This document shows positions 1 through 10,667 of a stretch of DNA of 45,000 nucleotides, piece by piece; the first letter of the stretch is position 1, and the number at the start of each line of letters is the position of its first letter. This stretch comes from Prorocentrum cordatum. Lineage: Eukaryota; Sar; Dinophyceae; Prorocentrales; Prorocentraceae. A model generated the notes under the pieces. That model saw only the letters and a list, made by a program, of their open reading frames with translations. It was not told the DNA's origin and searched no databases. Where the stretch lies: the NCBI GenBank assembly GCA_963575745.1, contig CAUYUJ010021180.1:57501-102500 (forward strand). Reading direction: 5' to 3'. A program made the position numbers and the translations under genes.

Positions 1-470
1 ATCGTCTTTCCCCACAGGCCTCCGAGAGGTCTCAGATCCACTCCGGGGCTGCCCCAAGTGACCGCGGAGCTCTCCACGACGTCCCCCCGAAAGGCCCACC
101 GGCAGAGCCCAGGAGGCTCCCACGAGAGCTCCGAGAAGAGCTCCAAGGCGTCAGCGTCGACGTCGTCGTCGTCGCCGCCGCCGCCGCGGTTGTCGTCCCC
201 CTCCGGGGTCGGCGGCACCGGCCGCCAGGCCATCACAGTAGGGAGTCGCCTGAAGTGATTATTGGGATCTGGGAATCTCCAATGGTACCTTGACTCAACG
301 GACGATGGGTGCTGGCGGCGACACCTACGGGCGACCCCCCACGCTCACAGATATCCGAAGACCCAAGTGCTACAATGCGCGGCCCCAGCGGTCATGACCC
401 CTCACACGGGGCCCAAAAGCAGCCCCAGATGCCAGAAGCGAGAAACCGCCCAGATTGGCAACAAAAGGTG
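1..470. other. No gene recognised
   Basis: I see no supported gene in this stretch. It holds a short CGT/CGC run near 155-190 and otherwise unique-looking GC-rich DNA. The open frames crossing it are short, overlap on both strands and resemble no family I know. Confidence 0.5.
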
Positions 471-471
471 C

Positions 472-698
472 CGTCTGATGACCACGAAAAAACACATCCC
501 CAATCCCAAAATCGCGGATTCACCGAGGATTCGAAGATCGGCTAAAGCTTTCGGGGTATGTTTTGCGTTCGTCGTCGCCGCCCTGGTAAAACCCTGCCCC
601 AAAATCTCCCTCCCCGAAGTCTCGAGGAGCCTGCATGTTGTCCTGGCCCTCGCGTTTTTGGGATTGGGCATCTGTTTTGACCTAGTGATCTGAGATCT
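472..698. mobile_element. Short inverted-repeat element (MITE-like)
   Basis: CACATCCCCAATCCCAAAAT near 493-512 returns inverted as TTTTTGGGATTGGGCATCTG near 655-674, with weaker pairing outside it. The ends form an inverted repeat of about 30 bp around a ~140-bp middle, the form of a non-autonomous DNA element. I did not find a second copy or a clear target duplication, so class and exact ends are uncertain. Confidence 0.5.
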
Positions 699-927
699 GG
701 GACTGGCACTGCCCGACTTCCCCTTGTGGCAGGACGGCGGCGGCGGCAGCGAGCGGCCCTGGCCTCCCGCGCCCCAGAGGGTCTTCGGCCGCCCCAGGCC
801 GCCCCCACGTCGGGCTGCCCCGGCGGCAGGGCGGGCCCGGTGGAGGGGCTCCTGCACGGGGGGGAGGCGGCGGATCAAGGGGAGGGGGGAGGCAGAGGGG
901 GCGCGGGAGCGGAAGGAGGGAGGTGGG

Positions 928-1025
928 AGGAGGAGGAGGAGGAGGAGGAGGAGGCGGAGGAGGCGGAGGAGGAGGAGGAGGAGGAGGCGGAGGAGGAGGA
1001 GGAGGAGGAGAAGGAGAAGGATGAG
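928..1025 (+). repeat. GGA/GAG purine microsatellite
   Basis: Almost pure GGA repeat with a few GGC interruptions. The poly-Arg, poly-Glu and poly-Ser frames across it are translations of the repeat and not genes. Confidence 0.9.
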
Positions 1026-1149
1026 AGGGGGAGGATGACGGGGAGGAGGAGGCCTCCCCCGTCCACCTCTACACCCTCCCCCTCCGCATGCTACTCCCCC
1101 TCCTCCTATCCTCATCAACGTCATCCTCATCGCTTCAGTCGTTAACCTC

Positions 1150-1213
1150 GTGATCATCATCAGCAGCAGCATCAACATATTACTCATCAACATCATCATC
1201 ATCATCATCATCC

Positions 1214-1248
<35 letters not shown>

Positions 1249-1520
1249 GTCATCGTCAACATCATCATTAGCATCGTCAGCATCATCATCAGTATCAGCG
1301 TCTTCATCATCATCAGCATCAACATCAACATCATCATCCTCATCATCAACCTCGCCATTATCATCACAATCACAATCATCACCAGCATCAACATCAACAC
1401 CATCATCACCACCACCGTCAGCATCGCCATCATAACCACCAGTATCGCCAGAATCACCACCAGTATCGCCATCATCACCATCATCACCATCATCACCATC
1501 ACCATCACCATCACCATCAC

Positions 1521-1555
<35 letters not shown>

Positions 1556-2130
1556 GCGTCATCATCGTAACCATCACCATCGCAATCATCATCATCATTC
1601 GCAGAAGCCGCAGCATCAGCATCCTCAGCATGATAATAATCACCATGTTTACGTTCGACGGTATACTCATCATAAGCAGCATCACCATAAGCATTATCAT
1701 CAGCAGCATCCTCATAACCATCATCACCATCCCATCATCATATTCATCATACTCATCAATATTATTATCATGGTCGTCGTCATCATCAGCATATTCGTCA
1801 TCCGAGTCATCATCATGTTCACCCTCATTAGTATCATCATCATCCTCCTTATCCCCCCACTCCTCCTTCTCCTCATCATCATCACCATCGCCATCATCAT
1901 CATCATCATAATCATCATCATCGAGATCGCCGTCTTCGTCACCATCGCTGTCCTTTTTCGTCGACATCGGCATCAACACCAAGGTCGCCACCGTCGCCAC
2001 AACAGTCGCCATCATCCACAGAATCGCCATCGTCATCATATATAACCGCCATCACCATCACGACCATCGCCACCATCATTTTCATGGCCACCACCACCAA
2101 TATCATCGCCACCACCACCATCGTCGCCAT
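1150..2130 (+). repeat. Long degenerate CAT/ATC microsatellite
   Basis: About 1 kb of CAT-family trinucleotides with frequent CAG, CAC and CGT variants, purest around 1195-1250 and 1490-1555. The 253- and 545-residue frames here are Ile/Ser/His-rich or Met-rich translations of the repeat. Confidence 0.92.
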
Positions 2131-2149
2131 ACCATTGATTTTTTCCCTG

Positions 2150-2250
2150 ACAGAAATAATTCGCTGAGCAATTAATGCTGTAGCTGTACTGTAGGGTGCT
2201 ACAGTAAATAATTCGCTGAGCAATTAATGCTGTAGCTGTAGCTGTAGCTG
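2150..2250 (+). repeat. Two copies of a ~35-bp palindrome beside the satellite
   Basis: The second copy (about 2210-2244) runs from TACAGTAAATAATT to AATTAATGCTGTA, which are near-complements around a CGCTGAGC loop. A first copy lies at about 2151-2184 and a related one closes the satellite block at 5125-5160. A GCTGTA hexamer array follows. The TA-CAG ends recall minimal Tc1-mariner/pogo termini, but at this size no family assignment is possible. Confidence 0.7.
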
Positions 2251-2289
2251 TAGCTGCGACGAAGCTTTCGCGCGGCGTTTTTTCTGTTT

Positions 2290-3370
2290 TTTACGACGCC
2301 GGGAGGTCTGGGCCAGGAAGGAAAAAGGAGTTAGAAAGGAATTTGATAAGGGATTTCAAAAGTTAGAAAGGAATTCAGTGTTTTGGGGTTAGATTTGTTT
2401 TTTTACGACGCCAGGAGGTCTGGGCCGGGGAAGAAAAAGGAGTTAGAAAGGAATTTGATAAAGAATTTCAAGAGTTAGAAAGGAATTTCGTTGATGGGGT
2501 CAAAAAAAAAACGACGCCGAGATGTCTGGGCCAGGAAGGAAAACAAGGAGTTAGAAAGGAAATTGATAAGGAATTTCAAGAGTTAGAAAGGAAATTCGTT
2601 TTTGGTGTTGTTTTTCAACAAAAAGAAACGAAGCCGGGAGGTCTGGGCCAGGAAGGAAAAAGGAGTTAGAAATGAATTTAATAAGGAATTTCAAGAGTTA
2701 GAAAGGAATTTCGTTTTTGGTGGTGGTTTTTTGTTTTGTTTTTTACGACGCCGAGAGGCCTGGGCCAGGAAGGAAAAAGGAGTTAGAAAGGAATTTAATA
2801 AGGAATTTCAAGAGTTAGAAAGGAATTTCGTTTTTTGGACATTGTTTTTTTTTGTTTTACGACGCCGAGAGGTCTGGGCCAGGACGGAAAAAGGAGTTCG
2901 AAAGGAATTTAATAAGGAAAATCAAGAGTTAGAAAGGAATTTCGTTTTCTTGCTTATTTTTGTTTTGTTTTTTGAAACGACACCGAGACGTCTGGGCCAG
3001 GAAGGAAAAAGGAGTTAGAAAGGAATTTAATAAGGAATTTCAAGAGTTAGAAAGACATTCATTTTTGGTGGCTGTTTTTTGTTTGATTTTTTACGACGCC
3101 GGGAGGTCAGGGCCAGGAAGGAAAAAAGAAGTTAGAAAGGAATTTATCAAGGAATTTCAAGAGTTAGAAAGAAATTTTGTTGTTTGGGTTGTTTTTTGTT
3201 TCATTTTCACAACGCCGAGAGGTTTGGGCCAGGCAGGGAAAAGGAGTTAGAAAGGAATTTAATCAAGGAATTTCAAGAGTTAGAAAAGAATTTCGTTTTT
3301 GGTGGTGTTTTTTTGTTTTGTTTTTTACGACGCCGAGAGGTCTGGGCCAGGAAGGAAAAGGAATTCCTTA
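2290..3370 (+). repeat. Satellite array, forward orientation
   Basis: About ten tandem monomers of 105-119 bp. Each begins ACGACGCCGAGAGGTCTGGG, continues through a purine-rich core (GGAAGGAAAAAGGAGTTAGA, then AAGGAATTTCAAGAGTTAGA) and ends in a variable T-rich spacer. Monomer starts lie near 2293, 2405, 2511, 2627, 2745, 2859, 2978, 3094, 3211 and 3327. The repeated peptide frames are the translated monomer, not genes. Confidence 0.95.
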
Positions 3371-3540
3371 TCGAATTCCTTATCGAATTCCTTATCGAAT
3401 TCCTTTCTAACTCCGTTTCCCCTTCCTGGCCCCAGCGTTTCTTGGGGAATTCTGACGCGAGTGGGCCTGCGATTCAGAATTCTCTCTGGTATCCAGAATT
3501 CCTTTCTATCTCTGGAAAATCCTTGTTACATTCCTTTCTA
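3371..3540. other. Inversion junction between the two satellite arrays
   Basis: The forward array stops in a short tandem of GAATTCCTTATC and the orientation flips. The sequence from about 3430 to 3510 is not monomer, and it resembles the distal edge of the reverse array at about 4905-4980 (both carry an ATTC..GA.TC core, then CTCTGGTAT or a close variant). Edge sequence of the array therefore appears both at the turn-round point and at the far end. Confidence 0.7.
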
Positions 3541-4900
3541 ACTCCTTTTTCCTTCCTGGCCCAGACCTCTCGGCGTCGTTTAAAAAACAAAACAAAAAAA
3601 CAACACCAAAAACGAACTTCCTTTCTAACTCTTGAAATGCGTTGTTTAATTCCTTTCTAACTCCTTTTTTTCCTTCCTGGCCCAACCCCCCCGGCGCCGT
3701 AACAAAACAAAACAAAAAAACAACATCAAAAAACGAATTTCCTTTCTAACTCTTGAAATTCCTTATTAAATTCCTTTCTAACTCCTTTTTTTCCTTCCTG
3801 GCCCAGACCTCTCGGCGTCGAAAAAAAAACAAAACAAAAAAACAACCACAAAAAACAACATGCTTTTCTAACTCTTGAAATTCCTTATTAAATTCCTTTC
3901 CAACTCCTTTTTCCTTCCTGGCCCAGACCTCTCGGCGTCGTTAAAAAACAAAAAAAAACAACCCCGAAACACGAAATTCCTAACTCTTGAAATTCCTTAT
4001 TAAATTCCGTTCTAACTCCCTTTTTCCTTCCTGGCCCAGACCTCTCGGCGTCGTTTAAAAAAAAACAGACCCCCGAAAAACAACAACCAAAAAAACAAAA
4101 TTCCTTTCTAACTCCTGAAATTCCTTATTAAATTCCGTTATAACTCCCTTTTCCTTCCTGGCCCAGACCTCTCGGCGTCGTAAGAAAAAAAACAAAACAA
4201 AAAACAGACCCCCTCAAAAAACGAAATTCCTTTCTAACCCTCGAAATTCCGTATTAAATTCCTTTCCAACGCCTTTTTCCTTCCTGGCCCAGACCTCTCG
4301 GCGTCGCAAAAAAAAACAGAACAAAAAAAAAAAAACACCCCAAAAAAAAACAAATCCTTTCTAACTCTTGAAATTCCGTATTGAATTCCTTTCTAACTCC
4401 TTTTTTCCTTCCTGGCCCAGACCTCTCGGCGTCGTACATAAAAAACAAAACAAAACAAAACAGCACAGAACAAAACAAATCCTTTCTAACCCTTGAAATT
4501 CCTAATTAAATTCCTTTCTAACTCCTTTTTCCGTCCTGGCCCAAAGCTCTCGGCGTCGTAAAAAAACGAAACGAAAAACAACCCCAAAAAACGAAATTCC
4601 TTTCTAACTCTTGAAATTCCTTATTAAATCCCTTTCTAACTCATTTTTCCTTCCTGGCCCAGACCTCTCGGCGTCTTAAAAAAGCAAAACAAAAAAAACA
4701 ACCCCCAAAACGAAATTCCTTGCTTGCTAACTCTTGAATTTCCTTATCATATTCCTTTATAGCTCGTTGTTTCCTTCCTGGCTCAGACCTCTCGACGTCG
4801 TAAAAAAAAAAAAACAAAACACCAAAACAACCCAAAAAACAACATTCATTTCTAACTCTTGAATTTCCTTATCGAATTCCTTTCTAACTCCTTTTTCCCT
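3541..4900 (-). repeat. Satellite array, reverse orientation
   Basis: About a dozen monomers of the same satellite as 2290-3370, now reverse-complemented (TCCTTCCTGGCCCAGACCTC is the recurring core). Spacers are A-rich, as expected from complementing the T-rich spacers. Together the two arrays make a large inverted repeat of tandem repeats. Confidence 0.95.
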
Positions 4901-5124
4901 TCCTGGCCCTGGCTTCCTCGGGCAATTCGGACTCGATTGTCTTTGAGGTTCAGAACTATCTCTGGTATTCAAATTCCTTTCTAACTCAGGGAATTCCTTA
5001 TCGAATTCCTTTCTAACTTCCCAACTCAATAGACATGCATAACCAAAATGCTCTTGGCAATATTTCGAGCCTACATTATTAATTCCCGACACAATTATTG
5101 ATGTAATTGCATACAGTGCGCACT

Positions 5125-5160
5125 ACAGAAATAATTCCGAAACCAATTAAAGCTGTACTG
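5125..5160 (+). repeat. Third copy of the ~35-bp palindrome
   Basis: TACAGAAATAATT pairs imperfectly with AATTAAAGCTGTA across a short loop. It matches the copies at 2151 and 2210 and lies just outside the other end of the satellite block, in the same orientation as they do. Confidence 0.65.
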
Positions 5161-5312
5161 TAACCAAAAAAATCAATAGTACTCTTCATTCGCACCACCA
5201 TCAATCACCATCCTCATATGTAGCCTTGCTTGGCAGCGGCCAGCGCACTGCCACTAGGACCAACTTGACAGAAACTCGACTTGACTACTGGGAGGTTGAT
5301 GTCGTTAGCGAA

Positions 5313-5512
5313 TCTCGGGCGGGGCGAAAGGGGGGGATAGCAAAGGGGGGGTTTGAGAATCAGCTCACGTAGCTGATTTTCCCGGCGCCTCCCGGCGCCG
5401 GGAGGCGCCCATGTATCGAGGAGTGGGCCTGGCGGCGGGGCCGAAACCATCTGCATGCAGCAGATTTCGTAGCCCCCCCTTTCCCAATCCCCCCCTGTCG
5501 TCCGGCCCGAGA
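5313..5512 (+). mobile_element. 200-bp MITE with serial hairpins, copy 1
   Basis: The ends are inverted repeats of about 35 bp (TCTCGGGC..GGCGAAAGGGGGGG and its complement CCCCCCC..GTC..GGCCCGAGA). The interior is a chain of palindromes: ATCAGCT/AGCTGAT, a perfect 26-bp palindrome built from GGCGCCTCCC and GGGAGGCGCC, and CTGCATGCAG. Further copies lie at 30369-30562 and 35293-35491, with a disrupted one at 32940-33200. It encodes no protein. Confidence 0.85.
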
Positions 5513-5519
5513 ATCAAAC

Positions 5520-6330
5520 AAAACTCCCCTCGAACCCATCTATCCCGCCAACTTCTCCTCACCCTCTCCATCACCAACCTGTTCCTCGCACTCTCTGCTG
5601 CTCCTCAACCTCTTCGAACTCCTCCAACTTCTCTGTCCCAAACTCCCCCATCCAAACTCCTCCTCCAGACTTCTCCTCGAACTCATCTATCCCGCCAACT
5701 TCTCCTCACCCGCCCCATCACCAACCTGTTCCTCGCACTCGTTGCTGCCCCTCAACCTCCTCGAACTCCTCCAACTTCTCTGTCCCAAACTCCCCCATCC
5801 AAACTCCTCCTCCAGACTCCTCCTCCAACCCATCTATCCCGCCAACTTCTCCTCACCCTCTCCATCACCAACCTGTTCCTCGCACTCCTTGCTGCTCCTC
5901 AACCTCCTCGAACTCCTCCAACTTCTCTGTCCCAAACTCCCCCATCCAAACTCCTCCTCCAGACTTCTCCTCGAACTCATCTATCCCGCCAACTTCTCCT
6001 CACCCGCCCCATCACCAACCTGTTCCTCGCACTCGTTGCTGCCCCTCAACCTCCTCGAACTCCTCCAACTTCTCTGTCCCAAACTCCCCCATCCAAACTC
6101 CTCCTCCAGACTCCTCCTCCAACCCATCTATCCCGCCAACTTCTCCTCACCCTCTCCATCACCAACCTGTTCCTCACACACTTTTTTTGCTCCTCAACCT
6201 CCTCCAAAGCCTCCAACTTCTCTGTCCCAAACTCCCCCATCCAAACTCCTCCTCCAGACTCCTCCTCCAACCCATCCATCCCGCCAGCTTCTCCTCACCC
6301 GCCCCATCACCGACCTGTTCCTCGCACTCT
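5520..6330 (+). repeat. 147-bp minisatellite with dimeric higher-order structure
   Basis: Five and a half copies of a pyrimidine-rich 147-bp unit; ATCTATCCCGCC recurs at about 5538, 5685, 5833, 5979 and 6127. The unit is a multiple of three, so one frame stays open for 390 codons, but the protein is only Leu/Pro/Ser repeat and I do not call a gene. Alternate copies are more alike than neighbours, giving a 294-bp higher-order unit. The array starts immediately at the edge of the MITE ending at 5512. Confidence 0.88.
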
Positions 6331-6482
6331 TCCCTGCTCCTCGGCCTCCTCCAGCTCCTCCTGCTCTCCCCCCGTCTGCCCCCCAAAAAATGAAACGCCT
6401 CCTGCCCTCTTCCGTCCTTTCTTCCTCTGCATGCTCCTCCTCGCTGTCGTCGTATTCGCCACCACCTCCATCCTCATACTGA

Positions 6483-6770
6483 TTCGTTATAATCACCATC
6501 ACCTTCATCATCCTCATCACCATCACCTCCATCATCCTCATGCAGGTTCACCGCAATCACCTGCATTCTCTTCATCGTTATAACCGTAATCACATCACCA
6601 TCACCAACACCTTCATCCTCATACGTGACTTGTTGCTTCGAGCTTGCGCGCGGTGCTGCCCATGTCTGAGCTCAAGCATGGCACGTCTGATCCGCTCAAG
6701 GCGATCAAGATCTCCGTTCGAATTGGCCGGGCCGACTTCGCCCATTATCCGCGCGCGTCGTCCGTCATCG

Positions 6771-6813
<43 letters not shown>

Positions 6814-7000
6814 GATCATCATCAACATCATCATCATCAGCATCATCATCATGATCATCATCACCACCATCATTATCATAAGCATCATCGACATCATCAT
6901 CGACGTCATCAGCATCATCATTATCATCACTGACATCCATCACCATCATCCTCATCCTCAATTGCATCCTCGCTCTCATCCTGATCCTCATCCCACCCAT
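6483..7000 (+). repeat. CAT/ATC microsatellites
   Basis: Two CAT-family blocks (about 6483-6600 and 6757-6975) separated by about 150 bp of unique sequence. The Ile-, His- and Asp-rich frames are translations of the repeat. Confidence 0.88.
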
Positions 7001-7167
7001 CATCACGATAGTTATCATCAACATCGAAAACAAAACAATCAATTGCAGTCCTGCTCATGTTCATCGTCCTGCTCATAACCATTGTGCTGCATTCCTTCCT
7101 ACACGTCCTCTCGACTGTCCCCTCCAAGAACAAACCCTCCGTGAGCATCATCAATCATCTTGTGTCA

Positions 7168-7209
7168 AAAGCCTCCTCCTCCTCCTCCTCCTCCTCCTCC
7201 TCCTCCTCC
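7168..7209 (+). repeat. CTC microsatellite
   Basis: Pure TCC/CTC run of about 14 units. Confidence 0.9.
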
Positions 7210-7387
7210 CTTCGACCGCAGGAACTTCGAAACCATTATGTTCAAGGTTGGAGCAGGGGACTCGATTCCTTATAGAATCCAGCCCTTCCCTCCCCCGGCC
7301 CACGTCCTTCTGGGGGGGGCCGGGCAGCCGGAGGCCCTCGTCGGCATAAAGAGCGTCTGGGACTAGAACTCTGAGGGGCGGTTTGAA

Positions 7388-7537
7388 GGGGCCCCAGGAC
7401 ACACAAATAAATACACACAAATAAAAAAAGCAATATTTTCACATATTTTCTGGGTTTTTGTCTTCCCCCCCACTTCCCATATTTTCCCATATTTTCCCAG
7501 GGGTCGACGATTAATTGTGTCTGTGTGTTTTTTCCCA
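7388..7537 (+). mobile_element. GGGGCCC-to-TGTGTGTTT element, copy 1 of 8
   Basis: About 150 bp, in order: GGGGCCCCAGGACACACAAA, an ACACACAA segment, a TGGGTTTTTGTCTTCCCCCC block, two CCCATATTTTC direct repeats, then TCGACGATTAATTGTGTCTG and TGTGTTTTTTCCC. The ACACACA start and TGTGTGT end form an imperfect inverted repeat. Seven more copies start near 30081, 30956, 31918, 32758, 33295, 33802 and 43899, all in this orientation. No coding capacity. Confidence 0.9.
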
Positions 7538-7679
7538 ACTGACTGGAGCCAACGCCAGACGGCCGGCTCAAGCAACTCTGCCTACGCAATTGTCGACCTC
7601 CGCCGCCTTCTGCCAGACTTCTGGCGAGGGCTACAGGGCAGCCCCTCGATCGATCGAGAGCGAGGTCATTGTTGGGAAC

Positions 7680-7889
7680 GTCCTAGGTGTAAGTCGGGCC
7701 TGTCCCCCTACAGGGGGGTTTTCGACGAAAAATAAAAAACCCTAAAAGTACCCCAAAAAAGATCAAACAATACCAAGAAAATAGTCCCCAGACTATTGTT
7801 TGACTATGTATTGACTATCCTTTGGGTATTTTTTTATTTTTCGTCGAAAATCCCCCTGTAGGGGGACAGGCCCGAGTTAGTCCTAGGTG
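7680..7889 (+). mobile_element. Mutator-like MITE with 10-bp target duplication, copy 1
   Basis: The element (7690-7879, 190 bp) has near-perfect inverted ends of about 45 bp, beginning TAAGTCGGGCCTGTCCCCCT and ending AGGGGGACAGGCCCGAGTTA, around an AT-rich middle. It is flanked by the direct repeat GTCCTAGGTG at 7680-7689 and 7880-7889. Copies with 9-bp duplications lie at 33007-33160 and 39105-39267. Target duplications of 9-10 bp are typical of Mutator-like elements; that assignment is inferred from size only. Confidence 0.88.
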
Positions 7890-8320
7890 AGCGCGGCCGC
7901 GCTGGGATGCACGCAAGCGCAATGCGAGCACTGGCCCGCAGCAGCTCGTCGGAGCATCAGAACCGACCTGGATCGGGCCAGCCAGACTCGACATCGAGTC
8001 GGATCGTGGATCGATCGAAGTGGACCCTGCTGGGAGGGGGATGTTGTGGGCGGCTGTGAGAAGGAGGAACAGGAGAGGTGGTGGTGACGACCAGAGGCAG
8101 GGACGGCGAGGATGATGTCAGGAGGCCAGTCCTGGAAGGTCTTCGTCAGAACGTTTTGAGGGCGATTCCAGCAGGATTAGGCCAGATCCATTCCAAGATT
8201 CAGCTGGATTAGACAGGATTGAACCGGACCTAGCGGGACTTTTACCGAGATGATGCGGGATTCAACCAGACGAAAAATAATTTCGACTGGGGATCTAACA
8301 GCGCTGATTCAACATGCAGC
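7890..8320. other. No gene recognised
   Basis: GC-rich unique DNA. From 8170 to 8270 there is a degenerate run of GGATTnGnCC-type motifs, possibly an old tandem repeat. No family-like protein on either strand. Confidence 0.4.
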
Positions 8321-8379
8321 CTCTCAGGAGTTGCACCCTAACTGAGGATGTTCTCCTGCCCCCCCCTGCCACTTCGACC

Positions 8380-8880
8380 ACGGCAGGTTCGTGTCGTGCA
8401 GACCTCGGCGTTGGTCTCGGACACCGGAAGGACCGTTCAACCTTGAAAGATCCGCCGTTCCCGAAACGTCACGTCGTTCAACATCGACCAGCCCTGGTTG
8501 GGCGCCCGAGTTATCCGGGGTAACTCGGGTCCGGGGCAACTCGGGTTCGGACTCCCGAAAAACGAACCCGAGTTAGCCCTGACCCGAGCTACCCCTGATG
8601 ATTCGGGGCTCTGACCTGGACCTCCCTTTAGTAAACCTCCCCTTAGTGAAAACGGACTGGGACCGAAACCGACGGACCTGGACCCGCAAAAATGACGGCC
8701 GCGACGCCTTCTCGCGAACCGAAAACGGCCAATTCCTTAGTCGACGTGTCAGGGTAGAAGGTCTGTCCACCTCTGATCACATCGTTCAACATCGACCAGC
8801 CCTGGGTCGCCGCCGGCGCTCGACGTGGACCGCCAGCGGTGGGGCCGCCACCGGCGGCCACGCCGCGAGACCATCGTACG
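8380..8880 (+). repeat. Dispersed GTTCAACATCGACC repeat family, two copies
   Basis: GTTCAACATCGACCAGCCCT occurs at about 8478 and again at about 8784. Related sequence with the order TCGTTCAACCT..GAACCCTCG..GAAACG..GTTCAnCATCG appears near 35744-35850 and 38965-39070. This looks like an old interspersed element; ends are not resolved. Confidence 0.55.
8505..8600. repeat. Cluster of AACTCGGG hairpins
   Basis: CCCGAGTTATC..GGTAACTCGGG (about 8508-8532) is a near-perfect palindrome. It is followed by AACTCGGGTTCG pairing exactly with CGAACCCGAGTT across about 13 bases (about 8537-8573). Three inverted pairs of one motif lie within 100 bp. Confidence 0.7.
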
Positions 8881-8989
8881 GATTGGCCATCCCCTCCCTG
8901 CGCCGCGGGGCGCCCGCCCCGCGGGCCTCAGGAGCGGGATGTTCGGCGACACGGGCACGGACCGGGACTTCGACAGCACGCTCGACGCC

Positions 8990-9135
8990 TGCCGGGAGGA
9001 GGAGGGCGGAGGAGGAGGGAGGAGGAGGAGGGAGGAGGAGGGAGGAGGAGGGAGGAGGAGGGAGGAGGGAGGAGGGATCTCGAGGAGGGAGGAGGGGAGG
9101 GAGGAGGAGGAGGAGGGAGGAGGGAGGAGGCGCAC
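8990..9135 (+). repeat. GGA/GGGA purine tract
   Basis: Irregular GGAGGA and GGGAGGA repeat on the plus strand. The surrounding Arg/Glu and Ser/Pro frames are repeat translations. Confidence 0.88.
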
Positions 9136-9389
9136 GACGCCTGCCGGGAGGAGGGCGCGCAGAGCTCGGAGTCCGCCAAGGGGGGTGGCTCCCGCCAGCA
9201 GGAGGAGGGGGGAGGGCAGGTTCGAGGCTCGGGGCTCGCGAGAAGGTCTCACGTTGTCTTGTGTTTTGGCTCCGGGGGCAAGCCTCGGGCCCAGAGGGGG
9301 CCGTCAAGGACGGATGCGGGGTGAAAGGCTGCGCCGGATGGGCCCTGGGAGACTGACTTTTGGAGCGGGCTTGCCTTCATCCCCCCATT

Positions 9390-9415
9390 CTCGAAAGCTG
9401 GGCGAGGGCTGCTAA
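9390..9415 (+). repeat. Left fragment of a dispersed repeat interrupted by the 2.65-kb element
   Basis: AAGCTGGGCGAGGGCTG (about 9396-9412) also occurs at about 26851-26870, where it is followed by sequence matching 12095 onward. The match supports a repeat split here by an insertion, but only about 17-24 bp is shared on this side. Confidence 0.55.
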
Positions 9416-9824
9416 AATTCAAGAAACTCCCGAGGGGGTTTAGATCCTAGGGGTTTAGATCCTAGGGGTATCGGGCGTGTGCTTGATGGAAAGCATTTGG
9501 CTTGTGATGGAAAACATTTGGATTTAGATTGAAAACACTTGGGCGTTGATGGACATGGCTGGATGCCATTTGGTTTTATGATGTGTATGCTGATGGTTAT
9601 GATTAAAATGGTTACATGCATATGATGACGATGACGATGATGATGATGATGGTCATGGTGATGATGGCTCTTTCTTTGTTTGCGCAAGGTGTGTACTGAT
9701 AACAACAATGCATCAGTACATCCCCAATCTAGCAGGAGGTATAAGCCACTCTGCCGCCCCGCGTCTATATGTGCATTCAGATGCGCAGCAGGAGGCTGAA
9801 GCACTCTGCTTCAGAGAGCGATCA

Positions 9825-10060
9825 CGATCCAGGCATCCAGGCATCCAGGAATTCAGGCATCCAGACATCCATGCATCCATGCATCCATGCGTTCATGCAT
9901 CCATGCATCCCTGCATCTATGCATCCATGCGTCCATGCATCCATGCATGCCTGCATCCATGCATCCATCACATCTACCATATCGACATATCGATCGCATC
10001 CATCACATCCATGCATCCATGCATCCCGTCCATGCATCCCTGCATCCCTGCATCCCTCCG
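9825..10060 (+). repeat. GCATCCAT octamer array
   Basis: Tandem GCATCCAT/GCATCCCT units with variants. Each ATGCAT core is palindromic. Confidence 0.9.
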
Positions 10061-10071
10061 CCCCCGCCGCT

Positions 10072-10072
<1 letters not shown>

Positions 10073-10102
<30 letters not shown>

Positions 10103-10637
10103 GCGCCGACGACGACGCCGACGCCGCGGCCGACGGCGCCGACGACGACGACGCCGACGACGACGGCGCGACGACGACGACGACGACGACGGCGCCGACG
10201 ACAACGCTGGTGCCGACGACGCCGACGCCGACGACGACGGCGCCGGCGCCGACGTCGACGACGACGACGACGATGGCGCCGTCGACGGCGACGACGCCAC
10301 CGCCGACGGCGCCGACGACGACAACGATGACGACGACGATGGCGCCGACGACAGCGGCGACGACGACGCCGACGACCACGCCGACGACGACGACGCCGAC
10401 GCCGACGACGACGACGACGACGACGACGACCACGACGGCGCCGACGACGACGGCGACGCCGCCGCTGACGGGGCCGACGACGACGACGACAGCGCCGACG
10501 TCGACGGCGACGACGACGACGACGACGTCGCCGACGGCGCCGACGACCACGACGACGACGGCGCCGACGACGGCGGCGACGACGACGACGAGGGCGCCGA
10601 CGACGACGCCGACGACGACGACGCCGACGGCGCCGCG
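10073..10637 (+). repeat. GAC/GCC trinucleotide array
   Basis: About 565 bp of GACGAC with GCCGAC interruptions. Frames give Asp/Ala, Thr/Pro or Arg runs and on the minus strand Val, Ser or Arg runs; none is called a gene. A second GAC array lies at 11352-11561. Confidence 0.93.
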
Positions 10638-10667
10638 ATCGAATCAAAATCCACATCGAAAAGTAGA

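Noticed and set aside
402-2039. 545-codon minus-strand frame
   Set aside because: Most of it is Met/Asp/Leu translation of the CAT array and the purine tract.
2602-3660. Frames with repeated Arg-Arg-Glu-Val-Trp-Ala-Arg-Lys peptides
   Set aside because: They are the translated satellite monomer; copies shift frame because monomer length varies from 105 to 119 bp.
6655-6690. GAGCTCAAGCATGG as a spliced-leader remnant
   Set aside because: Only the last bases agree with the leader and the upstream part does not align without gaps.
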